NCBI RefSeq assembly: GCF_900114675.1
Contig: NZ_FOZM01000002.1
Span: 62,001-126,000, forward strand
Direction: 5' to 3'
Length of the DNA: 64,000 nt
Source of the DNA: Yoonia litorea
GTDB taxonomy: Bacteria > Pseudomonadota > Alphaproteobacteria > Rhodobacterales > Rhodobacteraceae
Below, in pieces: positions 8,900 to 17,948 of the stretch. The notes under the pieces are model-generated. The model made no database searches and had not been told where the DNA came from. It saw nothing but the letters and a program-made list of their open reading frames with translations. The first letter of the stretch is position 1. Every line of letters begins with the position of its first letter. The translations under genes were made by a program, and so were the position numbers.

Positions 8900-9394
8900 C
8901 TAGCTGAGTACAAATTCCATGATCAGAAGGTCCTTGATCCGTCCCTCCCCAGCAACAACCTGCACCCGACGTAGCATTTGCGAGCGCATACGTTGCAGGG
9001 CCGACGGGTCGTTCAGCATCTCAATTTCAACCGCTCGGAGATAACCGTTCAAAATGTCGATGATCCGCGGCTTCAGCGCCTCGACTTCTCCGGAAAGACC
9101 AGGTGCAACCTCGATCTGAGCTGAAAATCTCAAATGGCTCCGGCCTTGGTCAGTCGACAGAGAAATTATCAGCGGTTCAAGCGCAACAAAAACAGGCAAC
9201 GGCGCATCACGTGAAGGCACCGCTTCAAATGCGGCCTCGTCTGCGGCGGAGATTTCCGGGCCAGCCAAAATGGATACAGCAAAATATCCGCCGACAAGCC
9301 CAACACACCCCAGCAGCACGCCTATCAAAAGCGGTTTCTTCCCGGCTTTTGCGGGAGGAACATCAGCGATGTTTGATGAGTCAGTCACGGTCAC
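8900..9394 (-). CDS. fliL: Flagellar basal body-associated protein FliL
   Basis: FliL surrounds the stator units and supports torque. The 164-residue protein has a short cytoplasmic N-terminus, one membrane helix (PLLIGVLLGCVGLVGGYFAV, about 21-40) and a periplasmic FliL domain with the standard pattern: a strand PLIISLS, SHLRFSAQIEV, a helix with LKPRIIDILNGYLR, and a C-terminal RIKDLLIMEFVLS. The ATG at 9394 is divergent from fliF. It heads a run fliL, small membrane protein, motE-like, motA and the large secreted protein, all close or overlapping on the minus strand. Confidence 0.93.
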   Translation of the reverse strand: MTVTDSSNIADVPPAKAGKKPLLIGVLLGCVGLVGGYFAVSILAGPEISAADEAAFEAVPSRDAPLPVFVALEPLIISLSTDQGRSHLRFSAQIEVAPGLSGEVEALKPRIIDILNGYLRAVEIEMLNDPSALQRMRSQMLRRVQVVAGEGRIKDLLIMEFVLS

Positions 9395-9433
9395 CTCATG
9401 ATTTCGATCATGATCCGGATAACCCGGAAAGCT

Positions 9434-9448
9434 CTAACGGATTGTTAA
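9434..9448. promoter_or_regulatory. CtrA-like half-site pair between divergent fliL and fliF
   Basis: The bases CTAACGGATTGTTAA form a TTAA-N7-TTAA type box (seven of eight conserved bases, minus-strand reading TTAA-N7-TTAG). CtrA is known to control flagellar genes in Rhodobacterales. The box lies in the 92-base gap between the divergent fliL and fliF starts, 39 bases upstream of the chosen fliF ATG. A similar box precedes flgE. Confidence 0.5.
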
Positions 9449-9486
9449 GACTGGCCGTGCAATCAATACCGCAGTGGCAGAAAGCC

Positions 9487-11082
9487 ATGCGGAGATTCGG
9501 TTTGAAAAACCTTCTTGATATATGGAACCAACTCGGTATCGGGCGCCGAATTGCATTGGTTGTGGCAGGCCTTGCGGTCTTTGCAGCGGTCAGTTTTCTG
9601 GCGCGTAATGCGGCGCAACCAGAAATGTCTCTGCTATTTGGCGGACTTGAAGGTCAGGCAGCCGGTGACGTGATCAGCGCGCTTGAACAGGGTGGCGTGA
9701 ACTTTGAAGTGCGCGGGAACGCCGTCTACGTGCCGACATCAGAGCGCGACCAACTGCGTATGAACCTTGCTGGGCAAGGCCTCCCCATGAATGGCAATCG
9801 CGGATACGAGTTGCTGGACCAGTTATCCGGTTTCAGCACAACGTCGCAAATGTTTGATGCCGCATACTGGCGGGCGAAAGAGGGCGAACTTGCGCGGACA
9901 ATCGTTGCGAGTCCTCACATTCAGACTGCCCGCGTCCACATATCGACCCCATCGCGACGCCCCTTCGAAAGGGAACAGACACAGACTGCCGCCGTCACGG
10001 TCACGGCAAATGGTGGCATGTCGGAAGAACATGTACGCGCTTTGCAATTCTTGGTTTCGGCAGCCGTACCACGACTTCAATCCTCCGACGTTGCCGTCAT
10101 AGATGACAGCGGCCGACTATTGTCGGGCGGCGACCAGGAAAACCACGCACAGTCGACAGAACAACGCTCACAAGCCCTTCGCCATCGGGCTGAACGCTTG
10201 CTGTCAGCGCGCGTGGGGCCTGGCAATGCCATTGTCGAGGTGACAATCGACGCAACGACCTCGATGGAACAAATCAACGAACGACGCGTCGATCCCGAGA
10301 GCCGTATTGCGATCAGCACGGAGACGACAGAGAGCTCCGGGAATTCGAGCGACACGCGCGGCGGACCCGTCACAGTGGCATCCAATCTACCCGACGGTGA
10401 TGCGAACGGCGAAAACGCCACGGCAAACAATGAAACCAGCGAAAGCAGGACCCTGACCAACTACGACATTTCGGAGACTGAGCGCCAGCTGATCAAGGGG
10501 CCCGGTGAAATCAGGCGTCTCACCGTCGCTGTTCTGGTCAACGATGTTGAGACAGCACAATCAGACGGCACAACGGTGAGCACACCTAGAGAGCCTGAAG
10601 AGTTGCAAGCATTGCGGGAACTCGTCGCCTCCGCTGTTGGTTTAGACGAGGCGAGAGGCGATACCTTGACCCTGCGCTCCATGCGGTTTGAGCCGTCGCC
10701 GAACCTCGGGACTGAAGCAACTTCAGCTGTCGCTCTACAGGGCCTCGACATCATGGACTTGATACAAGTGATTGCCTTTGCACTTGTCGCGATTGTTTTG
10801 GGACTATTCGTGATCAGGCCAATCCTTGCCAATGCGCGCACTGCCGTCACGTTAGAAGAGCCCGAACTCTCAGGTTCTAGCGATCTGCAGCAACCTGTCG
10901 AAATGGCCATCGACAGCTCAGCTTTGGATAGTTTCATGTCATCAGGGCTGGGCGCAGGCGACGCGATCGAACAGGACGCCTCATCCCGCTTGCGTCAGAT
11001 GATTGCTGATCGGCAAACTGAAACACTGCAGGTCCTAGAAGATTGGATTTCGTCCGGCGATCAACAGAAGAAGGCCTCATGA
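9487..11082 (+). CDS. fliF: Flagellar MS-ring protein FliF
   Basis: FliF builds the MS ring in the inner membrane, the first structure of the basal body. The 531-residue product has an N-terminal membrane helix (about 20-38), the ring-building motif region with YAVYVPTS-like and LAGQGLP motifs, a periplasmic domain with an acidic low-complexity insertion, a second membrane helix (MDLIQVIAFALVAIVLGLFVI) and a C-terminal tail with LRQMIADRQTETLQVLEDWIS, the usual FliG-binding end. The frame is open further upstream, but that part overlaps fliL, so the ATG at 9487 is chosen. TTG or GTG codons just upstream cannot be excluded. Confidence 0.93.
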   Translation: MRRFGLKNLLDIWNQLGIGRRIALVVAGLAVFAAVSFLARNAAQPEMSLLFGGLEGQAAGDVISALEQGGVNFEVRGNAVYVPTSERDQLRMNLAGQGLPMNGNRGYELLDQLSGFSTTSQMFDAAYWRAKEGELARTIVASPHIQTARVHISTPSRRPFEREQTQTAAVTVTANGGMSEEHVRALQFLVSAAVPRLQSSDVAVIDDSGRLLSGGDQENHAQSTEQRSQALRHRAERLLSARVGPGNAIVEVTIDATTSMEQINERRVDPESRIAISTETTESSGNSSDTRGGPVTVASNLPDGDANGENATANNETSESRTLTNYDISETERQLIKGPGEIRRLTVAVLVNDVETAQSDGTTVSTPREPEELQALRELVASAVGLDEARGDTLTLRSMRFEPSPNLGTEATSAVALQGLDIMDLIQVIAFALVAIVLGLFVIRPILANARTAVTLEEPELSGSSDLQQPVEMAIDSSALDSFMSSGLGAGDAIEQDASSRLRQMIADRQTETLQVLEDWISSGDQQKKAS

Positions 11083-11627
11083 TGCTGTTGGAATCCTTTG
11101 ACGAAGGACCCCTGCCGAATGAGCCCGTTCGTACGTATGAGCAGGGTCTGGCTGATGGGCATGCTGCAGCAACGCGCGAATTTGAGAGTGTGCAAGGCAG
11201 ACTGACAGACGAAACCGTGCAGACACTCAAGGATCTGGAGTTTACCTTTGCAGAAGCGCAAGCTGACTTGCAGCATGCACTCAAGCCGCTCTTCGCTGAC
11301 GTTTGCAGTCGTATTTTGCCAGAACTGATTGATCAGGCGCTGCCCTTACATATTGCAGAGATCCTCAGCACCGCTGCGTCCGAGCTTCTTCCACGTAATC
11401 TTTCTATCACCCTGCACCCTGACCAGGTCGATTCAGTATCGCATATATTGCATGCGATGGATGCAAAGGTGGAGGTCACCGCTGATCACGCGTTCGGAAG
11501 ATATGCAGCAGCCGTATCGACCAAAAACACTGAGCGTTACTTTGATCTTGAAGCGGTGAGCGAGCAGATTGCCGATTTGCTTGCGAACTGTTTCCACTCT
11601 TCACAAGGCGATATCCACCATGGCTGA
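11079..11627 (+). CDS. fliH: FliH-like flagellar export regulator
   Basis: FliH normally regulates the export ATPase FliI and links it to FliN at the C-ring. The product (about 182 residues from the tandem ATGs at 11079/11082, which follow an AGAAGG) has an early YEQGLADGHAAA segment of the FliH type, then a coiled-coil-forming helix and a C-terminal domain with IHPDQVDSV-like (LHPDQVDSV) spacing. It overlaps the fliF stop by four bases and the fliN start by eight. Position between fliF and fliN supports the call; the family is very divergent. Confidence 0.7.
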   Translation: MMLLESFDEGPLPNEPVRTYEQGLADGHAAATREFESVQGRLTDETVQTLKDLEFTFAEAQADLQHALKPLFADVCSRILPELIDQALPLHIAEILSTAASELLPRNLSITLHPDQVDSVSHILHAMDAKVEVTADHAFGRYAAAVSTKNTERYFDLEAVSEQIADLLANCFHSSQGDIHHG

Positions 11628-11901
11628 TGACCCTTTGCATCTTCCGGACCTTTCCCTTTCGGCATTGCCGATTGAGATATCAGTCAATGTCGGCAGGGCG
11701 CGCCCACTTGTCCGTGACTTATTGTCTTTGCAGGAAAATGCGGTTTTGCCTTTGGATCGAAGGATTGAAGATCCAGTCGAACTATATGTTGGTGATCGCC
11801 TGATTGCACGTGGCGAGCTTCAGGAGGCTGAGGGCGGGGAGCCGGGCCAACTGGCTGTCAGGTTGACGGAAGTCGCCCAAGACACATCCAAGTCCGACTA
11901 A
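11620..11901 (+). CDS. fliN: Flagellar switch protein FliN (short form)
   Basis: FliN forms the bottom of the C-ring and docks export components. The product of 93 residues is essentially one SpoA domain: LPIEISVNVGRARPLVRDLL, then LPLDRRIEDPVELYVGDRLIARGEL. The start is taken at the ATG at 11620, inside the end of fliH, because upstream codons in this frame show no FliN similarity. It is followed without a gap by fliP. FliM and FliG, its C-ring partners, are not in the window. Confidence 0.85.
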   Translation: MADDPLHLPDLSLSALPIEISVNVGRARPLVRDLLSLQENAVLPLDRRIEDPVELYVGDRLIARGELQEAEGGEPGQLAVRLTEVAQDTSKSD

Positions 11902-12630
11902 ATGAAAAGGTCAATTCTTACCTTGTCAGTCGTTTTCGCTCTGACGGCATGTCCCGCGTTTTCACAAGAGATCAACCTGTCTCTGAACGGCGGTGACAGC
12001 TTATCAGTGAGAGCGCTACAGTTGCTGGTGATCGTCACGGTGTTGAGCTTGGTGCCCGGCATCGCGATTATGGTCACCTGCTTCCCCTTCATGGTCACCG
12101 TCTTTGCAATTTTGCGCCAGGCCCTTGGGCTTCAGCAGTCGCCGCCAAATATGCTGATCATCAGTCTGGCACTGTTTTTGACCTACTTCGTCATGGAACC
12201 CGTCTTCGCCGCGGCCTGGAACGCGGGTGCAGTTCCTCTGATCGAGGGTGGGATAGAATTGGATGAGGCTTTCCTGCAAGCAATCGGCCCCTTCCGCAGG
12301 TTTATGCAGGATCGTATTTCAGTGGACACATTCCTCGCGCTTGCCGATTTGCGGCCTGACATTGACGCTGGTACAGAGGTTGAGGACGCACCCCTGTCGA
12401 TCATCATACCGACGTTTCTTCTAAGCGAGATGGAACGCGCCTTTCAGGTCGGTTTTATTATCTTCCTGCCATTTCTGATTATTGATCTGGTCGTCGCAGC
12501 AGTGTTGATGTCGATGGGTATGATGATGGTCCCGCCAGCTATCGTTTCGCTTCCGTTCAAGCTGGCCTTTTTTGTTGTCGCCGATGGTTGGGCCCTCATC
12601 GCTGGCAGCCTCGTCATGAGTTATCGGTAG
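11902..12630 (+). CDS. fliP: Flagellar export gate protein FliP
   Basis: FliP is the core pore-forming subunit of the flagellar export gate. The 242-residue protein has a cleavable signal peptide (residues 1-21), then four membrane helices. Conserved FliP segments are visible: FPFMVTVFAILRQALGLQQSPPNMLIISLALF-type sequence around residues 63-95, the RRFMQDRIS motif, and LLSEMERAFQVGFIIFLPFLIIDLVVA in the C-terminal half. It starts at the base after the fliN stop and ends the plus-strand fliF-fliH-fliN-fliP run. Confidence 0.97.
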   Translation: MKRSILTLSVVFALTACPAFSQEINLSLNGGDSLSVRALQLLVIVTVLSLVPGIAIMVTCFPFMVTVFAILRQALGLQQSPPNMLIISLALFLTYFVMEPVFAAAWNAGAVPLIEGGIELDEAFLQAIGPFRRFMQDRISVDTFLALADLRPDIDAGTEVEDAPLSIIIPTFLLSEMERAFQVGFIIFLPFLIIDLVVAAVLMSMGMMMVPPAIVSLPFKLAFFVVADGWALIAGSLVMSYR

Positions 12631-12968
12631 TCAGACTGCTTTAAAGTGGTGTGATTCATTCTCTCAAAATACTTGAGCAACAAATCGTCTCATTCAACCT
12701 CTTCGTCAAAACGGTGATACCATTTGGACAAAGCTGGTTTGATTAAGCTTGTGATGCGTGGATATGGCGCTCAGCAATATCTGCCGATTTATCGTATTCC
12801 GCGTTGGCCAACGAAAATGTTTCTTCCCTTGCTAGGTATAGAACTAGTTTCGAAATAATTGTCCCATCCGGGAAATTGGCTTCAATCTTTGATAGATTAA
12901 GCCCATCGAGCCACTCCGCACGAAAGGCACTCAAGATCTGGCGCTATTGTACAAAACCGGGACAAGTT
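12631..12968. other. Intergenic gap between fliP and flgI, no confident gene
   Basis: This 338-base gap separates convergent fliP and flgI. It is visibly richer in A and T than the flanks. I see no clear terminator hairpin. It contains only a weak minus-strand ORF (12743-12934), listed separately. Confidence 0.6.
12743..12934 (-). CDS. Doubtful 63-codon ORF in the fliP-flgI gap
   Basis: The frame starts at a TTG, is bounded upstream by an in-frame TAG, and encodes a soluble-looking helical peptide (AEWLDGLNLSKIEANFPDG, then LYLAREETFSLANAEYDKSADIAER). No ribosome site is evident. The amino-acid mix is protein-like and the gap has no other content, so a small gene is possible, but nothing else supports it. 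Confidence 0.2.
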   Translation of the reverse strand: MSAFRAEWLDGLNLSKIEANFPDGTIISKLVLYLAREETFSLANAEYDKSADIAERHIHASQA

Positions 12969-14072
12969 TCATTGCACGATAAACTCTGCGTGTAGAGCTC
13001 CGCTCGCCTTAATTGTTTTGAGAATATCGATTAGGTCTCTTGGCGACACACCAAGCGCATTCAAACCCGCCACGACTTCACTCAATGACACGCCTGCTGA
13101 GAGCTCGACGAGGCCAACTTCATTGCCCTCAATGATGTCGGCATCCGTGCGCGGAATGACAACTGTTTGCCCTGGCGCAAATGGGTTCGGCTGAATAACC
13201 GAGGGAGTCTCCTCAATACGGAGCGTTAGATTGCCTTGGCTGACAGCCACGCGACTGATCCTGACGTCTTCACCCAGAACGATCGTGCCTGAACGTTGAT
13301 CAACAACAACCCGCGCACGCCGTTCAGGTTCGACGAGAATGTTTTCAATTCTAACGAGCGCGTGCGCCGGCGAAGGTAAATGGGTTGCCAGAATATTGAT
13401 CTCGACCGTTCCGGCATCGCGCATTCTGGCCACGATGCGGTCAAAATCGTTGTTAATTGCCCGCTCAATGCGACTGGCCGTCGTGAAATCTGGCACACGA
13501 AGCGCCAAACGCACCGTATGTAGTGTATTAAATTCGAACGCAACTTCGCGTTCAACTTTGGCGCCAGAAGGAACGACACCCGCTGTCGGCACACCTTGAA
13601 CAATGCGCGCGGCATCACCCTCTGCTGAAACACCCCCAGCCAGGATAGAACCTTGCGCAACGGCATAGATTTCGCCGTCTGCAGCATTTAGTGGTGTCAT
13701 GATGAGGGTGCCGCCCAAAAGGCTACTTGCATCGCCTATCGCAGAAACCGTGACATCAATTGTGCTGCCAGCGCGTGCGAATGGCGGTAGCGTTCCGGTC
13801 ACAATAACCGCTGCAACATTGCGTGGGCGAAACTGCTCGCCTGTTACGTTTACTCCAAGACGTTCGAGAACATTTGCGAGAATGTCCTCTGTGAAAGGAC
13901 TGTTCCTGAGGCCATCACCTGACCCATTCAGCCCAACAACCAGTCCATATCCAACGAGATCGTTGGATCTGACACCATCAAATTCGACGAGGTCCTTGAT
14001 TCTGATGGGGTTGGCGACCGATTGCGTCGCAAGAAGTAGCAGAACTACGCATTGCAGCAGAAAACGACCCAT
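12969..14072 (-). CDS. flgI: Flagellar P-ring protein FlgI
   Basis: FlgI forms the periplasmic P ring, the bushing around the rod. The 367-residue protein has a signal peptide (MGRFLLQCVVLLLLATQSVA) and the conserved N-terminal block RIKDLVEFDGVRSNDLVGYG followed by GLVVGLNGSGDGLRNSPFT. It has the typical GDASSLLGGTL and AQGSILAGG motifs and normal length. The ATG at 14072 shares a base with the flgL stop, which favours it over the GTG at 14075. It is the last gene of the flgE-flgK-flgL-flgI operon. Confidence 0.97.
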   Translation of the reverse strand: MGRFLLQCVVLLLLATQSVANPIRIKDLVEFDGVRSNDLVGYGLVVGLNGSGDGLRNSPFTEDILANVLERLGVNVTGEQFRPRNVAAVIVTGTLPPFARAGSTIDVTVSAIGDASSLLGGTLIMTPLNAADGEIYAVAQGSILAGGVSAEGDAARIVQGVPTAGVVPSGAKVEREVAFEFNTLHTVRLALRVPDFTTASRIERAINNDFDRIVARMRDAGTVEINILATHLPSPAHALVRIENILVEPERRARVVVDQRSGTIVLGEDVRISRVAVSQGNLTLRIEETPSVIQPNPFAPGQTVVIPRTDADIIEGNEVGLVELSAGVSLSEVVAGLNALGVSPRDLIDILKTIKASGALHAEFIVQ

Positions 14073-15073
14073 CACAGATACCTTAATAGTGTGAGACTCG
14101 ACAGCCGTGCCATCGACGCAAAATGCGTCTGTAGTTGTAACTCGACAGCCTGAAGTTCTGTTGCAGCACGGAATGGATCTACCTGATGGAGCGTGTTTTT
14201 CTGTATCGCCAATGCAGTTTTTTTAGCTTCCATTTGTGTAATGGCTCCAGCGACACGCTCCTCAGATAGGCCGAGCTTCGCACGAAGGTTTGCGAACGCA
14301 TCGCCTGAGGCGGTCATCATGACACCACCTTCTTCCAGCAGGCCCTTTCGGACAAACAGATCAATTGAAGGATGTAGTTCGGCGGCCGCGGCAACTGCTG
14401 CCGATTTCAAAAGAGAAAGGACTGCAGGGTGATCGGCCTTGGGTGCAGCAGACAAAGACATATCACTTGCCACACGCAGCGGCGTTTCGATACCCTGGCT
14501 TCCGGCGTAGTGTGTTGCACGAAATCCACCGGTGGTATCGGCAAACCAGTCGTCAATCTGCTGTCTTATTTCATCCGCTGTTGTGACAGTTGAAATGCGA
14601 GCGGTTAAATCCGCAACGATTCCGTCGATATCAGGGAAGGGCAAGGCCTCTGTCGACGAGCCCGAAAAAAGGCTTCGGTCTATTAGTCTGGTATTCAGGA
14701 TCGACAGCATTTCGGTGAACGCCTCGACACTGCTGCTTGCGGCAAGCTCCACCTCCAGAGTGCTGCTGAGATCACTGACCTTCAGCAGTTGCGCGGTGGT
14801 ATCTTCCCTCAGACCGTCGATCCTTTCGAGAGCCGTTTGTGTCGCCGCAAAGCGCAGTTCTATTTCACTTGCTGTTTGAAGATAGGCGTCAATCTGAGAA
14901 ATCTCGTGGCCGATCCCAGAAAACGCACGGGTATCACCGCCCAAATGGCGCGTAATGTCGTCCACCGTGCCGCGTGATAGTGCGGCAGCCAATTCGTTGA
15001 GGTTTGTCTTGATGCGCGTCGTTTGCTGTGAGTTCGATAGATACTGCGCAGCGTCACCGTAGCCGATTGTCAT
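14072..15073 (-). CDS. flgL: Hook-filament junction protein FlgL
   Basis: FlgL (HAP3) joins the hook to the filament. The 333-residue protein has a flagellin-like N-terminal helix region (YLSNSQQTTRIKTNLNELAAALS) and a C-terminal helical region (AATELQAVELQLQTHFASMARLSSLTLLRYL), both of the flagellin/FlgL fold, around a variable middle. It starts two bases after the flgK stop. Position directly after flgK supports FlgL rather than flagellin, and the C-terminus is of FlgL type. Confidence 0.9.
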   Translation of the reverse strand: MTIGYGDAAQYLSNSQQTTRIKTNLNELAAALSRGTVDDITRHLGGDTRAFSGIGHEISQIDAYLQTASEIELRFAATQTALERIDGLREDTTAQLLKVSDLSSTLEVELAASSSVEAFTEMLSILNTRLIDRSLFSGSSTEALPFPDIDGIVADLTARISTVTTADEIRQQIDDWFADTTGGFRATHYAGSQGIETPLRVASDMSLSAAPKADHPAVLSLLKSAAVAAAAELHPSIDLFVRKGLLEEGGVMMTASGDAFANLRAKLGLSEERVAGAITQMEAKKTALAIQKNTLHQVDPFRAATELQAVELQLQTHFASMARLSSLTLLRYL

Positions 15074-15074
15074 C

Positions 15075-16511
15075 CTAAATCTCCAGCAGACGTCTGATTA
15101 GGAAGTCGACTGTCTCGATAACCTTCGCGTTGGCACCATAGGATTGTTCCACCTTCAGAAGTGTTTGCAGCTCCTGATCAGTATCGACGCCCTGCGCAAG
15201 TTCGGCCTGCGTCAAAGTACTCAGACGTGCCTGCGAAAAACTTGCATCTGTTTCAGCCGAGAGGCGCGTTGCGCCGAGGCGAGATGTGAAATCTGCCGCC
15301 CGCGCAGAGAGTGACTGTTTGCCTGACAGAGGCAAATCTTCCCTGAGCTCAGAGAACGCAACAATCCATCGATTGATCTGGGTCGCGTCGCTGTTGGGTG
15401 CGAGCACCGGGCCGTTCAGCCCATCCCGAATGCGCGCAAAACCACCACCGACTGATGGATCAAATAGCGGGTTGAGTGTCAGCCGACCCGCTAGCCCTGC
15501 AACATCAAGCGGGTTCAGTGAGTTCCCTTGAACGGTGACGAGGCCAGGATCGCCGGCTGTCAGTGTCGGATCATTGGCTGGATCCTGGAATCTGGCAACC
15601 ATATCGACTGCGAGCGTGTCGAGGCTAGCTTGAACATTGACAAGTATTTCATCGCGCATCGCGAAAGCAGCACCGATCGATCCACCGTCGAGCCTGCCTA
15701 TACCGTCATCATTGTCCAAAGGCTGGCCGTCCCACAAAACGCCAGAAAGTGCGCCCGAAGAGAGCGACATATCGGCTGTGATTGTTGGCGTCATCTTGAA
15801 CGAAAAACTTGCCGGCCGACCATCTAACAAGGTCAGGCCACTTGTTGTCATCAAACGCACCGTTTGATTGTCGCTTTCGGTGACGCGGATCGGAACCAGC
15901 TCGGCAACGGTATCGATCAACCTTTGTCGCGCATCGAGCAGTCCAGAAATATCCGTTCCAGACGCCGAGAGGCGCAAAACGTCCGCGTTCAGTGCGGCAA
16001 TCTGTACCAGCCTGTCGTTGAGTGTCGCGATCTGTCTGTCAATTGTGCGGTCAGCTTCTTCGCGAAGGTTTTGAATGTCGTCGTTGTTTTGATCGAAGGT
16101 GGCGATCATGGCGCCAAAGGCGTCGGCGACTTGGGTCAGTCTCAACTCAGAAGACGGGTCCCCGCTTGCCCTGATTAATGCAGCCTCAACGGCTGCAATG
16201 CGCGAACCGATGTTACTCGGGTCATCTGCTGCGCCAAGGCCGCTTTCAAGACGCGAGAGCATATCCGCAGTCAGCGACTGGCCCGAATACTGCGCGTCTG
16301 CAAGACGTCTGTCGGCGATCAAGCCACGATCGATCATCCGATCTATGCCATCGACGCTGACGCCACCCAATTCTTTTGATGAAAGTTCGATGACGCGTCG
16401 GGCATATCCGTCGGTGAGCGCATTTGAGATATTGGAAGAGACGACCTCCGCCAGCCTCGAGCTGGCGGTCAGGCCGGTCAGTGCATTGTTCAGTGCGCCC
16501 GATATGCTCAT
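15075..16511 (-). CDS. flgK: Hook-associated protein FlgK
   Basis: FlgK (HAP1) is the first hook-filament junction protein. The N-terminus (MSISGALNNALTGLTASSRL, then SSNISNALTDGYARR) carries the FlgK/rod-hook signature with N-T/A-x-GYxR, and the C-terminus (LLKVEQSYGANAKVIETVDF) matches the rod/hook family. The 478-residue length is normal for alphaproteobacteria. It follows flgE by 13 bases and precedes flgL by 1 base. Confidence 0.95.
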   Translation of the reverse strand: MSISGALNNALTGLTASSRLAEVVSSNISNALTDGYARRVIELSSKELGGVSVDGIDRMIDRGLIADRRLADAQYSGQSLTADMLSRLESGLGAADDPSNIGSRIAAVEAALIRASGDPSSELRLTQVADAFGAMIATFDQNNDDIQNLREEADRTIDRQIATLNDRLVQIAALNADVLRLSASGTDISGLLDARQRLIDTVAELVPIRVTESDNQTVRLMTTSGLTLLDGRPASFSFKMTPTITADMSLSSGALSGVLWDGQPLDNDDGIGRLDGGSIGAAFAMRDEILVNVQASLDTLAVDMVARFQDPANDPTLTAGDPGLVTVQGNSLNPLDVAGLAGRLTLNPLFDPSVGGGFARIRDGLNGPVLAPNSDATQINRWIVAFSELREDLPLSGKQSLSARAADFTSRLGATRLSAETDASFSQARLSTLTQAELAQGVDTDQELQTLLKVEQSYGANAKVIETVDFLIRRLLEI

Positions 16512-16524
16512 CGTCTAATCTCGC

Positions 16525-17859
16525 TTACCGTTTGATATTCGTCGTTTCCTGAAGCATCTCGTCGACGGTCTGGATTACTTTCGCATTTGAGGAATATGCC
16601 CGTTGGGTCTGGATCAGCTCCGTCAGTTCGCCAGCAACATCAGTGGCAGATTCCTCTCTCGCGAAACCGACGATGTCGCCGGTTGGCCCGTCACCAGCAT
16701 CCCACAAGAAGAAGGAACCGCTGTCGGGTGTCACGCGGTAGCTTTGCTGATCAAGCGTTTCCAACCCGTTCACGTTTGGAACGTCGACCAGTGGAATTTG
16801 ATAGAGAACCCGATTGATGCCGATATCAAAAGACGCCCTTACGAAGCCGTTTTGATCCACCTCGATCGAGGTGAGGCTTCCAACAGGTGTTCCGTTCTTT
16901 GAGATCGAGACCGGTGCAAACGCGTCAGAGAGCTGCGTCAGTCCGATAGAACTGCCCAATTCACCAATATTAATTTCCATCGGACCACCATCTACGTTGA
17001 TGTTGAGCGCACCGGTCGTTGGGTCGTAAGAGCCACCCACTGGGTTGAGTGGGTCAGCGAAGGCAACGCTCGCCAATGTCCCGCCGCCGCCACGCGTGTC
17101 ATCAAACGTGAGTGTATATTCGCCAACAATATCTGGCAGGCCGTCCGCGTCTGTGTCTGTCTCACTGTCGCGGATCACCATTGTCCATTCATTCGAAGCC
17201 CCATTCGCAGGAACCGTCGGTGTAAATGTAAAATTGAGGTTTGATGATGCACCGAGGTTATCGAAATATTCGACGGAGAGCGTTTCTGTATCTCCTGCTG
17301 ACCCCTCCCGGGTCGATGTGGCAGGCAGGTTGACTGACAAATCTACCCGTGTGGTCGCCTCTCCAGCAAACTGGTTGGCGTTAATTTGTACCGGAACAAG
17401 CCCGTCAATGGAATCGCGTGGATAGTTCGGAATGGTACCGTCAGGCGACGCGGGAACCCCGAGCAACACCAGTCCACCTGACGTGCGCAGATAGCCTTGA
17501 TCATCCGGCCTGAACGATCCGGTGGTCGTCAAGAAGAGCGGGTCGTCACCATTCCCGACAGCCACCGACGTTTCTGACGTCACTGGCAGCATCCCGCGTC
17601 CGCGTACCGCAAGATCGGTGGGGTTCGAGGTGGACACGAGCGCGCCACGTTCATCAATCAGGCGCGCGGTCGTCGTGCGCACACCACCCGCTGAGTATGT
17701 GCCTTGACCGCTTTCGATGACCATGGACTGAAAATCAGTTACCGCCCTTTTGTAGCCGTATGTCGACGAGTTCGAAATATTGTCAGAGATCGTCGCCAAC
17801 CGCGATGCATTCGCGGCGAGGCCTGCAACGCTTGCATTCAAGGAAGAAGAAATCGTCAT
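16525..17859 (-). CDS. flgE: Flagellar hook protein FlgE
   Basis: FlgE polymerises to form the hook. The 444-residue protein has the rod/hook N-terminal motif (LATISDNISNSSTYGYKRA), the FlgE-type insertion domains, and the C-terminal LTELIQTQRAYSSNAKVIQTVDEML. It is first in the flgE-flgK-flgL-flgI run, and a CtrA-like box lies 59 bases upstream of its ATG. Confidence 0.96.
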   Translation of the reverse strand: MTISSSLNASVAGLAANASRLATISDNISNSSTYGYKRAVTDFQSMVIESGQGTYSAGGVRTTTARLIDERGALVSTSNPTDLAVRGRGMLPVTSETSVAVGNGDDPLFLTTTGSFRPDDQGYLRTSGGLVLLGVPASPDGTIPNYPRDSIDGLVPVQINANQFAGEATTRVDLSVNLPATSTREGSAGDTETLSVEYFDNLGASSNLNFTFTPTVPANGASNEWTMVIRDSETDTDADGLPDIVGEYTLTFDDTRGGGGTLASVAFADPLNPVGGSYDPTTGALNINVDGGPMEINIGELGSSIGLTQLSDAFAPVSISKNGTPVGSLTSIEVDQNGFVRASFDIGINRVLYQIPLVDVPNVNGLETLDQQSYRVTPDSGSFFLWDAGDGPTGDIVGFAREESATDVAGELTELIQTQRAYSSNAKVIQTVDEMLQETTNIKR

Positions 17860-17917
17860 TCAGGGCGCCTTTCTGGATGGTGGAGAATCTACCTTTGCTC
17901 TTCTTAGGCACCGCGCC

Positions 17918-17932
17918 TTAACGGAGCGCTAA
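17918..17932. promoter_or_regulatory. CtrA-like box upstream of flgE
   Basis: The sequence TTAACGGAGCGCTAA is a TTAA-N7-CTAA box, seven of eight consensus bases. On the minus strand it reads TTAG-N7-TTAA, the same variant seen in the fliL/fliF gap. It lies in the 89-base gap between flgE and motB, upstream of the flgE operon. Confidence 0.5.
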
Positions 17933-17948
17933 TTCCAGCGGGGCCGCT

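Noticed and set aside
9103..9486. FliF beginning at 9103
   Set aside because: This part overlaps most of fliL on the other strand and carries no FliF sequence.
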